Part shown: piece after piece, positions 7,950-14,578 of the stretch
Position numbering within the stretch: the first letter of the stretch is position 1
Layout of the letters: each line of letters begins with the position of its first letter
Assembly (NCBI GenBank): GCA_029977605.1
Contig: JAPOKN010000026.1
Location: 1 to 15,345, forward strand
Direction: 5' to 3'
From: Methanobacteriota archaeon
Lineage (GTDB): Archaea; Thermoplasmatota; Poseidoniia; MGIII; CG-Epi1
DNA: 15,345 nt
Translations under genes and position numbers: made by a program
Notes under the pieces: generated by a model
Told to the model about the DNA's origin: nothing
The model's database searches: none
What the model saw: only the letters and a program-made list of their open reading frames with translations

Positions 7950-8420
7950 GTGAATGTGATTGTACTAGACACATGTGCATTTTTAACTCAAAAACATCCT
8001 AACGGGGAATTTGCTACAGTACCAGGCATCAAAAATGAAATTGTTAACAAACAGAGTAAACAGTACTTTGAAAATATGCTTGCTACAAACTTAAAAATAA
8101 TGAAAGCTGAAAAATCCTCTTATGAAATAGTACAAAAACAAGCAAAAGAAACTGGTGATTTTGATGTTTTATCTAGAGTGGACATTGACATAATAGCACT
8201 TGGTTACCAATGTAAGGGAACAATAATTACAGATGATTTTGCTATACAAAATATTGCACTAGCATTAAACATTAAATTCTTATCTTGCTCAGGAAAAATT
8301 ATTTCAGAAAAAAGAATATGGAGATACAGGTGTACTGCATGTGGCCACATAGAGAAAATTAAACTTAAAAATTGTTCAGTTTGTGGTAACGAAGAAATCC
8401 GTCGTGTTAAACTAAAATGA
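7950..8420 (+). CDS. nob1: PIN-domain endoribonuclease Nob1 (16S rRNA 3'-end maturation)
   Basis: Nob1 cuts the precursor of small-subunit rRNA at the mature 3' end during the last steps of 30S assembly. The 156-residue product has both expected parts. The PIN nuclease domain shows VIVLDTCAF with Asp7, VPGIKNEI with Glu30, DIDIIALGY (78-86) and TDDFAIQN with Asp95 and Asp96, which together give the acidic metal site. The C-terminal zinc ribbon shows YRCTACG and NCSVCG (Cys128, 131, 142, 145). Length and order are typical of archaeal Nob1. The start is GTG at 7950, or GTG at 7956 two codons later, which fits the upstream TATA-like box better. Its last 14 bases overlap the tail of comB on the other strand. 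Confidence 0.92.
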   Translation: MNVIVLDTCAFLTQKHPNGEFATVPGIKNEIVNKQSKQYFENMLATNLKIMKAEKSSYEIVQKQAKETGDFDVLSRVDIDIIALGYQCKGTIITDDFAIQNIALALNIKFLSCSGKIISEKRIWRYRCTACGHIEKIKLKNCSVCGNEEIRRVKLK

Positions 8421-9081
8421 AACCATCACCATCAAGGATTGGAACAATTGAATGGGAATCTATTGCCATACAGAAATCAAAATCATCTTCCAAACCTGCT
8501 GATTTTAACATCAAATAACTTGGTGATTCTAAGCATTCTGCGTAAATTTCTTTCGAGTTCAATCTAAAGTCTTCTAATAAATTGTCAAAACCCCATAGTA
8601 AAAACTCAGCACACAAATTATCTTCTATGACTTCTTCACCAAGTCTTCCTGAGCACACTATAGTTACATCTAGATTTTGCTTTTTCAAATAACTAACAAC
8701 TGCGGATGCATTACAAAAAGAACCCATAACTACACATGGTGAATCATGTGAAGCTACAACCATACGTGATCCATTTGTAGTACTTGATAGCATAGTTTTA
8801 CCATCTAGATTAGAAAGAGACATCTCTTTTGGTGATGAACCAAAATCATATCCTTCAATTTTTTTACATTGCCTTTCTCCTGACTTTACACAATTGGGAT
8901 ATTTTTCTGAACGGTTAGTCAAATCTTCTCTACTAGAACATGGAACTATTCGATTTACACCCTTACTGAAAGCATTCACATAGGTTGTTGAAGCTCTGAT
9001 TGTATCTACTATAATAATCGCATCTTTTCTTGCAACAGCTCTGGTCGCCCCTGCGATACCATGATCTATAACAATTTTCAT
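8407..9081 (-). CDS. comB: 2-phosphosulfolactate phosphatase
   Basis: ComB is a magnesium-dependent phosphatase that turns 2-phosphosulfolactate into sulfolactate, the second step of the phosphoenolpyruvate-sulfite route first known from coenzyme M synthesis. Across its 224 residues the family motifs are clear: IIVDTIRASTTYVNAFSKG near the N-terminus, GERQCKKIEGYDFGSSP in the middle, STTNGSRMV, VMGSFCNASAV, VCSGRLGEEVIEDNLCAE and the closing IDSHSIVPILDGDGFI. The ATG overlaps the stop of comA by 4 nt (ATGA), so the two proteins are probably made together in similar amounts. No Shine-Dalgarno is seen before the start. Its 3' end overlaps nob1 by 14 nt in the convergent direction. Neither later enzymes of coenzyme M synthesis nor a methyl-CoM reductase are in the window, so the end product is open. 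Confidence 0.92.
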   Translation of the reverse strand: MKIVIDHGIAGATRAVARKDAIIIVDTIRASTTYVNAFSKGVNRIVPCSSREDLTNRSEKYPNCVKSGERQCKKIEGYDFGSSPKEMSLSNLDGKTMLSSTTNGSRMVVASHDSPCVVMGSFCNASAVVSYLKKQNLDVTIVCSGRLGEEVIEDNLCAEFLLWGFDNLLEDFRLNSKEIYAECLESPSYLMLKSAGLEDDFDFCMAIDSHSIVPILDGDGFILV

Positions 9082-9896
9082 TGTTTGCCTTGCTTTTTCA
9101 AATGCCTATCGGCTATAACAAAATAAAAATCATTCATAGTATCACCCCTCATTCCTCTTCTCAAGGTTTCAACCGATATGGCATCATTAGGATGAATATT
9201 ACCAAGGCTTGTTTCAGGTCCAAATTTTTTCAAAAAGAAGATTTGTTGAGATTTTTTAGGTGACTCAAAAAGGATGTTACTCGTATCAATACCCTCCAAT
9301 ACTTTGTCCAATCTATCCATTATTGGAGTGCCTTTGTCATCCATAACTCCTACGCTTACCCCAGACTCTCTAGCTTCTAAAATGACTTTATCTGCGCCTG
9401 CATTGATAAATTCTTTCAATAATTTATTATATTCTTCAGCCTCATAATCTTCCTCAGGAAGCTTCTTGCCTACTTCACAAAAAACTCTTAATGAATGTTC
9501 TTTCGCTTCTGTTATTAGCTCAACTATTCTTTTTGGAGTAATATCAGAACTACCGCTAGATATTTCTGTAGAATCACACCCCATGTGTACTAATTCTTTA
9601 AACAGCTCGGTCGATTTACCTTGGTGCTCAGAAAGTTCTAATAGAGTTCCACCGTTACAAACCGATATTTGATGGGAACGTAATAACTTAATCTTTTTCT
9701 TAACTAAGTCTAACGGTTGAAGTTGAGTTGTAGTCCAACCGAGCTTCCATAGATCAATGTAATCGGAGGACATCTCCAATAATCCTTCAACAAAGTCAAA
9801 ACCGAGCCCCTGGTCAATACACATGGTGATACCATTAACTCTTGGTTTCTCAGAACGAGGTGGCATGTCTAGAAATGAAAACGCTCTTTTTGCCAT
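9078..9896 (-). CDS. comA: Phosphosulfolactate synthase
   Basis: ComA adds sulfite to phosphoenolpyruvate to make (R)-phosphosulfolactate. It is a TIM-barrel enzyme distinct from sulfite-using lyases. The 272-residue protein carries the family landmarks in order: KLGWTTTQL (51-59), CNGGTLLEL (80-88), TEISSGSSDI (110-119), FCEVGKK (139-145) and VILEARESG (171-179). The last three form the charged, anion-binding end of the barrel. Length fits the family (about 250-280). The ATG at 9896 follows the rhodanese stop codon with no gap, and the 3' end overlaps comB by 4 nt, so all three are likely one transcript. Homologues exist in methanogens and in Bacillus, where sulfolactate is made for spores, so the gene does not by itself mean methanogenesis. 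Confidence 0.92.
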   Translation of the reverse strand: MAKRAFSFLDMPPRSEKPRVNGITMCIDQGLGFDFVEGLLEMSSDYIDLWKLGWTTTQLQPLDLVKKKIKLLRSHQISVCNGGTLLELSEHQGKSTELFKELVHMGCDSTEISSGSSDITPKRIVELITEAKEHSLRVFCEVGKKLPEEDYEAEEYNKLLKEFINAGADKVILEARESGVSVGVMDDKGTPIMDRLDKVLEGIDTSNILFESPKKSQQIFFLKKFGPETSLGNIHPNDAISVETLRRGMRGDTMNDFYFVIADRHLKKQGKQ

Positions 9897-10484
9897 TTAT
9901 ATCTCCAAATCAGGGGAATCTACTAACATTGCACTAAGACCGCCCGTTATATCAGTTGTAATTATGTTTTTTGTTAAAAGGAAAGAAACCGCTGCCATTG
10001 ATTTGTGACCATTACCGCAATAAAGAACAGAATTTGATGCAATTAGATTTGGAGATTTTATCAATTCAATAAGAGGAACATTAGAAACTCCTTTGACATG
10101 TAAAACTTCCCAGTCTTCTGAATTGCTAACATCAACTATATTTTCAACATACTTAGAAGCTTCCGATGCATCAACTCGTTCAACCTGAGCGCTTTCCATA
10201 TCTGCATTTATCCACAAGGTAATATCAAAATATTTTATATCTAAAAAACCTTCGCTTTCGAGTCTCAAGACTGATTCGCTTAACCTATCTTTTTTAGAAA
10301 TCAAAATTAATTTACCTTTTTCAGGGAAAAAACAATTAACCATATACTCAAATGAGCCATTAATGCTGATTCCAATAGACCCTGGAATATGGTTATTGGA
10401 AAAATGAGAAGTAGGACGTGAATCAAGAATATTAATTCCTGAGTCACGCAATATGTTAAACTCTTTCAAGCTTATACTATCCAT
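9897..10484 (-). CDS. Tandem rhodanese-domain protein, sulfurtransferase
   Basis: The 195-residue protein looks like two rhodanese domains in a row. Domain 1 (about 1-95) has ILDSRPTSHFSNNHIPGSIG, the D.R....F...HIPGS signature, but its active-site loop reads ISKKDR (62-67) and has no cysteine, so it is probably structural. Domain 2 (about 105-190) has NIVDVSN.EDWEVLHVKGVSNVP and an intact loop YCGNGHKS with Cys156. Rhodaneses move sulfane sulfur through a cysteine persulfide; with thiosulfate as donor, sulfite is released. Similar rhodanese pairs occur behind metallo-beta-lactamase-fold persulfide dioxygenase-like proteins, but no such domain is encoded here. As first gene before comA and comB it may provide their sulfite, which is inference from order alone. 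A TATA-like box lies about 24 nt before its ATG. Confidence 0.82.
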   Translation of the reverse strand: MDSISLKEFNILRDSGINILDSRPTSHFSNNHIPGSIGISINGSFEYMVNCFFPEKGKLILISKKDRLSESVLRLESEGFLDIKYFDITLWINADMESAQVERVDASEASKYVENIVDVSNSEDWEVLHVKGVSNVPLIELIKSPNLIASNSVLYCGNGHKSMAAVSFLLTKNIITTDITGGLSAMLVDSPDLEI

Positions 10485-10504
10485 AGTTTCAAATTAATAG
10501 ACTG

Positions 10505-10511
10505 TATTTAA
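10505..10511 (-). promoter_or_regulatory. TATA-like box of the rhodanese-comA-comB operon
   Basis: On the minus strand, TTAAATA within ACTTAAATACAG is centred about 24 nt upstream of the ATG at 10484. It sits in the 30-base gap after fen1. This suggests the sulfur operon starts its own leaderless transcript rather than only being read through from the large upstream operon. Confidence 0.5.
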
Positions 10512-10514
10512 GTA

Positions 10515-11528
10515 TTAGAAATCACCCAAAGTATATTGTCTAGCCTTGGATTTAGAATTCGTATAAATTTCTATAGTTTTCATTACTCTGTCTCTGTTAA
10601 AACGATAATTATTACATAAAAAATTTTCCAATCCTTCCGCATCAGGATTGTTCCAGCAGGGATCAAAATCATCTACTTCAGGGTTTAAAAATAAATCTCT
10701 AATTTCGCCTAGATTATCAATAACTTTCCCTATTTTTACAAGAGCTTCCTCAGCATTACCACATTCTTTAACTAATTTTAGACCTTTCTTTGGACCTATA
10801 CCATCAATTCCTGGATTAAAATCTGTACCCATCAATATTGACACATCAACTAACTGTTCTCTAGTAATTCCTAACTTGGAAAGTGATAAATCAATATCAA
10901 TAATCTCCGGAGTAACTGCAACCCATTTATTTTGCTTAGGTAACTTACGTCTGTTAGATAGTGTTAAATTACGTACAAAGTTTTTAGCTCCAAATAAAAT
11001 AGTGTCGTAATCTTGAGAAGCTCCATAATTTACTTTCCCACTTTTGATCAGAAACGCCACCTGGGCTTCTCCTTCGCTTGGAGCATCAAACCAAGGAACT
11101 CCCAATAAATCTAGTAGTCTTTTCGACTCTACTAGCATTTCCTTATCCAACCGTGTTGTTTGTTGGGCTTTTGTTCTTGCGGTCTCCACATCTCCGGCAG
11201 ATATTGCAGCTTCCCACTCTATCTCTGCCTTAATTTTTCTCAGTCTTCTTTCTTCTAGTAATTTCTTCTTTAATTTAGGAGGTTTACCATCAAAAATAAT
11301 ACAGGGCTTAATTCCGTTATCTACTAATGCCGAAAGCCTGAAAAAAAGTCCGCTTAAATGACTGGTCACTCTTCCTTCTGAATCTGTTAGTAAATTTCCA
11401 TCAGCTTGACGAATACTAGATAAAAACTGATAAAGAATGTTATATCCATCAATAGCTACTTTTTGATTGGCTAATTCTTCAACTTTTATAGGACGTGTTT
11501 CCAATAGAGGACCTAATTTAATTCCCAT
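10515..11528 (-). CDS. fen: Flap endonuclease 1
   Basis: FEN1 removes 5' flaps during Okazaki-fragment maturation and long-patch base-excision repair. The 337-residue protein begins MGIKLGPLL, as FEN1 must for its N-terminus to reach the active site. All expected metal-binding acids are present: Asp27 (AIDGYN), Asp80 (FDGKPP), Glu152 and Glu154 (APSEGEAQ), Asp173 and Asp175 (SQDYDT) and Asp236 (MGTDFNPG), followed by the helix-hairpin-helix GIDGIGPKKGLKLVK. The extreme C-terminus, QYTLGDF, is a PCNA-interacting peptide that stops one residue short of the usual double aromatic. The ATG shares one base with the rtcB stop (TAATG), so it is the last gene of the operon running from cbf5. Confidence 0.96.
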   Translation of the reverse strand: MGIKLGPLLETRPIKVEELANQKVAIDGYNILYQFLSSIRQADGNLLTDSEGRVTSHLSGLFFRLSALVDNGIKPCIIFDGKPPKLKKKLLEERRLRKIKAEIEWEAAISAGDVETARTKAQQTTRLDKEMLVESKRLLDLLGVPWFDAPSEGEAQVAFLIKSGKVNYGASQDYDTILFGAKNFVRNLTLSNRRKLPKQNKWVAVTPEIIDIDLSLSKLGITREQLVDVSILMGTDFNPGIDGIGPKKGLKLVKECGNAEEALVKIGKVIDNLGEIRDLFLNPEVDDFDPCWNNPDAEGLENFLCNNYRFNRDRVMKTIEIYTNSKSKARQYTLGDF

Positions 11529-12973
11529 TAACCTTTCACCACGCCTAAAGGCCTCAATTTGGCTACCTTATTTGCGATACCTGAATTATGACATACATCT
11601 ACTACTTCCGAAACATCCTTGTAAGCATCTGGAGCTTCCTCATTAGCGATACGAGGAGAACGTGCCTTAACGTAAATTCGTTGTTTTTCCCAAAGCTCCT
11701 TTATTAAATTTCTTGAACCAAATTTTTTGAGAGCTGCTTTTCTTCCTAAAGCTCTCCCTGCACCATGACATGTAGAACCAAAAGTCTGAGCCATTGCACC
11801 CTCAGTACCTGAAAGAACGTAGCTACAAGTTCCCATATCTCCCGGAACAATAACTGGCTGGCCAACCTCTCTATACTTTGAAGGAATGTCTAGTGAATCG
11901 GGGCCAAAAGCCCTTGTTGCTCCTTTTCTATGAACGCAAACTTCTCCAGATTTATGTTTTTCTACTTTGGCAATATTATGTGAGACATCATACAGAGTAC
12001 TCATTCCTAAATTCTCTGAATCTACACCAAAAATATCCGAAAAAGCTTTACGTGTCCCATACGTAACCAAAGACCTGTTAGCCCATGCAAAATTAGCAGC
12101 TGCAGACATACCTCCTAAATAATTTCTAGCTTCAACTGTATTTAGGGGTGCTGAAGCTAATTGCTTATCAGGTAAATTAATTCCTTCTCTTTCTCCAGCC
12201 TTTAAGATACAAGAAAGATGATCTTGGCAAACTTGATGGCCACAACCACGTGACCCTGTATGCATCATAACTACTACCTGGTTTTCGTACAATCCAAATA
12301 TTTTGGCAGCCCTTTCGTCAAAAATTTCTTCTACTTTTTGAACTTCTAAAAAATGATTGCCACTTCCCAAAGAACCCAATTGTTTCTTTCCCCTCTTGCG
12401 TGCAAATTCTGAAACTTGCTCAGTTATCGCCCCATCAATACAACCTTGTTCCTCAAAAAATTCTAAATCATTATTCCAAATATATCCATTTTCACTTGCC
12501 CAATCTGCGCCTGTAGACAAAACTGAATCAAGATCTTTATCTGATAATCTTATTTTACCCTTTGAACCAAGTCCTGCTGGAACTTCAGAATACAACTTAT
12601 CTATTAGCTCCTTCTGTTTATGCATGATATCATTTACCTGAAGATTGGATTTGATTAGTCTAACACCACAGTTAATATCAAAACCAACACCTCCCGGCGA
12701 TATTACGCCTGTGTCTTGTTTTGATTTTTCGGTCCCAAAAGCTGCAACTCCACCTATAGGAAAACCGTATCCCCAATGTATGTCAGGCATTGCAAGACTT
12801 GAATCAACTATTCCAGGGAGTGTAGCTACGTCAGCAACTTGTTTAATCGCAGATGACATACCAGGGTGGCTGAGTAAATTCTCAGAAGAATATATTTTGC
12901 CAGGTACATTCATTTTGCCTGATTTAGGTAGCTCGAAACTATAATCGTTTATCTTCTTGAGTTTATCCCTCAT
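11528..12973 (-). CDS. rtcB: RNA-splicing ligase RtcB
   Basis: RtcB joins RNA 2',3'-cyclic phosphate (or 3'-phosphate) ends to 5'-hydroxyl ends using GTP and manganese, and seals tRNA halves after intron removal in archaea. The 481-residue protein carries MPDIHWGYGFPIGG (62-75), GVISPGGVGFDINCGVRL (89-106, metal ligands Asp99 and Cys102), GSGNHFLEV with His207, MMHTGSRGCGHQ with His238, YDVSHNIAK with His332, and FGSTCHGAGRALGR with His403, the residue that forms the GMP adduct. No intein interrupts it, although RtcB is a common intein host. The start at 12973 lies in a 4-nt overlap with ccmE (ATGA), and a GAGG element about 8 nt upstream could act as a ribosome binding site. No archease gene is in the window. 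Confidence 0.97.
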   Translation of the reverse strand: MRDKLKKINDYSFELPKSGKMNVPGKIYSSENLLSHPGMSSAIKQVADVATLPGIVDSSLAMPDIHWGYGFPIGGVAAFGTEKSKQDTGVISPGGVGFDINCGVRLIKSNLQVNDIMHKQKELIDKLYSEVPAGLGSKGKIRLSDKDLDSVLSTGADWASENGYIWNNDLEFFEEQGCIDGAITEQVSEFARKRGKKQLGSLGSGNHFLEVQKVEEIFDERAAKIFGLYENQVVVMMHTGSRGCGHQVCQDHLSCILKAGEREGINLPDKQLASAPLNTVEARNYLGGMSAAANFAWANRSLVTYGTRKAFSDIFGVDSENLGMSTLYDVSHNIAKVEKHKSGEVCVHRKGATRAFGPDSLDIPSKYREVGQPVIVPGDMGTCSYVLSGTEGAMAQTFGSTCHGAGRALGRKAALKKFGSRNLIKELWEKQRIYVKARSPRIANEEAPDAYKDVSEVVDVCHNSGIANKVAKLRPLGVVKG

Positions 12974-13386
12974 ACACTTTCCTCAAGAGGCTCATACTTT
13001 GAAGGACAGCCCATCTGAACTTCTTCAGCTTTTAAAAAAACCACTCCGTCCTGCATTTCCAAAACTCCCGTAAAAGTGGCTCCTTTATCTTCAGCAAAAG
13101 TATCAGGTAAAACAAGAGAAGAAATATCAACTTTCAAAGAAAAATTACCATCAATTAATATGCAATCATTAGTTTTCAAATTCGTTATTGTCCCGTGAAC
13201 TTGCAAACTAGAACCCACTGAATGCTTGCCAGATATTGCTTCCTCAACTGACACATACATAGACTGCTCTGTTACCGAAAGAGAAACCACAACGCCAGTT
13301 ACAATCAACAAAGAAAATGCCAAAAGAGCCTTAGACCATGACGACCACGGGGCGATAGTTCTCCTTTGATTATCCATACTTTTCAC
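12970..13386 (-). CDS. ccmE: Cytochrome c maturation heme chaperone, CcmE-like (CxxxY type)
   Basis: CcmE receives heme from CcmC on the outer face of the membrane, holds it covalently and passes it on for attachment to apocytochrome c. The 138-residue protein has a short cytosolic N-terminus, one membrane anchor (about 19-38) and a small beta domain with the CcmE pattern: YVSVEEAISG, then a VGSSLQVHGTI strand, LPDTFAEDKGATFTGVLE and a C-terminal KAEEVQMGCPSKYEP. In most bacteria the heme-binding residue is His in HxxxY; here it is Cys127 in CPSKY (CxxxY), the variant known from archaea and some Deltaproteobacteria. The GTG start overlaps the stop of the upstream gene by 4 nt; ATG at 13377 is an alternative. 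Assignment rests on domain pattern, motif and the ccmC neighbour. Confidence 0.85.
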   Translation of the reverse strand: MKSMDNQRRTIAPWSSWSKALLAFSLLIVTGVVVSLSVTEQSMYVSVEEAISGKHSVGSSLQVHGTITNLKTNDCILIDGNFSLKVDISSLVLPDTFAEDKGATFTGVLEMQDGVVFLKAEEVQMGCPSKYEPLEESV

Positions 13387-13883
13387 AGCTTATCTCTTAA
13401 TTTATTAAACTTGATTGAGATATATAATACGTATGCACCAATGGCTGTCCAAAATACTGTCATGCCTCCCCAGAGGTAAAACAAATCATCTGCAGGAGGT
13501 TTATTGATATCAATATTTAGATTAAAACCATTGGTTGAATTATCTTCATCAGTTATAATTACATTCAAAACCAGGTTTAAATTTTCCTCGCTAAAAGTCG
13601 AACCTGAAAAACTAATTGAATCTGTGACTAAATCATTGTCATATACGTGTTCTTTACTAATCCCTGTGGAAAATTCAAAAGAAATTGTTTTATTTGTGTT
13701 GTTTACAGGATAATCAAAAATTATGTACCAGTTTGTACCAATGTTAAAGACTTTATCGTAATGAAAAGTATGCCCCATAGTCTCGAATTTAAATTGTGTT
13801 GTCATACAATCTTTGTTTCTGCATTCCCCAAGACTTGAACCCGAAAATAACAAAATTATTAAAAGTAATGCCAAAAATCTCAT
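13383..13883 (-). CDS. Secreted-domain protein with CcmD-like C-terminal helix
   Basis: I do not recognise this 166-residue protein as a whole. It has a signal peptide (about 1-19), two cysteines just after it (Cys21 and Cys26) and an outer domain of about 110 residues rich in Asn, Thr and Phe, which looks like a beta sandwich. Then comes one membrane helix with a basic end: FYLWGGMTVFWTAIGAYVLY (135-154), followed by ISIKFNKLRDKL. That tail resembles CcmD, a tiny helix protein (YLW..Y...W....YL...R...L) that works with CcmC to release heme-loaded CcmE. Its place between ccmC and ccmE, where ccmD often lies, supports this. It overlaps both neighbours by 4 nt, and GGAG stands 5 nt before the ATG. 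The outer domain's role is unknown; no lipobox or CxxCH is present. Confidence 0.65.
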   Translation of the reverse strand: MRFLALLLIILLFSGSSLGECRNKDCMTTQFKFETMGHTFHYDKVFNIGTNWYIIFDYPVNNTNKTISFEFSTGISKEHVYDNDLVTDSISFSGSTFSEENLNLVLNVIITDEDNSTNGFNLNIDINKPPADDLFYLWGGMTVFWTAIGAYVLYISIKFNKLRDKL

Positions 13884-14578
13884 ATTTTCTCCATTTTAAC
13901 TTTAAAAATATCTCTTTCCATCTTTTCGATTTCCATCCTGAACTTGAAAAGAAATATAAAAATAAATAAAAAACCAAATAAACCTAAGTAAAGACCAAAC
14001 CTTAGTGAAGGATCTAAACTTCCTTGATCCTCAGTTCCAACAATAACTGGATGATGCGACCTTAGATATCTTGATGACAAATAAGATAAGGGAACCATGA
14101 GCATGCCTGATAACCCAAGGATAGCTGCATTTTTTTTAACTTGTAGTGTTTCTGGTTGCCTCCTATAAACAAAGTAAGCAATGTAGAGTAGCCACATTGC
14201 GAGAGTTGTTGCTAACCTCATATCGGTTAAAAATCGACTTACTATGTCTCCACCCCACTCTGCCTTCATCCAGAAAGTACCTGAAGCTAATGACATAAGG
14301 CCAAAAACTATACCTAATTCAGTTGAACTTTTAGCTAACCTATCTGCATATTCTGAACCATTGTAAAGGAAAATAATACTGCCTCCTACAACCATCAAAA
14401 ATGCCAGATATGTAATCAAACCTGAGGGGACGTGCAAATAGAAAAGCTTCTGAGCGTTAGGTGCAGTAAAAAATTTTGCTGGCCCTGTTTCAATTAGTGC
14501 AAAATAAAGCGCCCCAAGAACTAATAAAAAACCTAATAATCCAAATACTTCTCTTTCGAACTTCACTTTGTTTTCCAC
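13880..14578 (-). CDS. ccmC: Heme exporter / heme-handling protein CcmC
   Basis: CcmC presents heme to CcmE on the outside of the membrane. The 232-residue protein has six hydrophobic helices, the CcmC topology. The first axial-His motif is intact: KLFYLHVPSG (44-53, His49), and the second His is likely in SHHPVIVG (174-181). Between helices 3 and 4 the family's tryptophan-rich WWD segment should read like WGTWW.WD.RLT; here the segment is AEWGGDIVSRFLTDMRLAT (106-124), which keeps the first WG, the Asp and Arg-Leu but lacks the other tryptophans. CcmC is preferred over CcmF or CcsA because of size, order of motifs and the ccmE neighbour. The open frame starts at a GTG at 14578 (16-nt overlap with cbf5). 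GTG at 14566 would give the same 4-nt GTGA overlap as its neighbours and has GGGAG upstream, so it may be the true start. Confidence 0.85.
   Translation of the reverse strand: MENKVKFEREVFGLLGFLLVLGALYFALIETGPAKFFTAPNAQKLFYLHVPSGLITYLAFLMVVGGSIIFLYNGSEYADRLAKSSTELGIVFGLMSLASGTFWMKAEWGGDIVSRFLTDMRLATTLAMWLLYIAYFVYRRQPETLQVKKNAAILGLSGMLMVPLSYLSSRYLRSHHPVIVGTEDQGSLDPSLRFGLYLGLFGFLFIFIFLFKFRMEIEKMERDIFKVKMEKI

Noticed and set aside
8407..9896. Evidence for methanogenesis from comA/comB
   Set aside because: No methyl-CoM reductase or later coenzyme M genes are present, ComA/ComB also occur in non-methanogens, and the Ccm and Tat genes suggest a respiring organism.
10648..11010. 120-codon open frame on the plus strand
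   Set aside because: It lies wholly antisense to fen1, whose motifs are complete. Its product is low in complexity, with no recognisable domain.
12357..12944. Two adjacent plus-strand open frames (94 and 99 codons)
   Set aside because: Both are antisense to rtcB, whose conserved residues account for this stretch.
11528..12973. Intein in RtcB
   Set aside because: The conserved blocks follow each other at normal spacing and the length (481) is that of an uninterrupted enzyme.
13821..13883. Possible lipoprotein signal in the CcmD-like fusion protein
   Set aside because: Cys21 is preceded by Glu (SLGEC), which does not fit the small residue needed at the -1 position of a lipobox.
13880..14578. 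CcsA/CcsB (system II) or CcmF
   Set aside because: Six helices, about 230 residues, the HVPSG motif and the ccmE neighbour fit CcmC. CcmF is far longer and CcsA has a full WWD motif.
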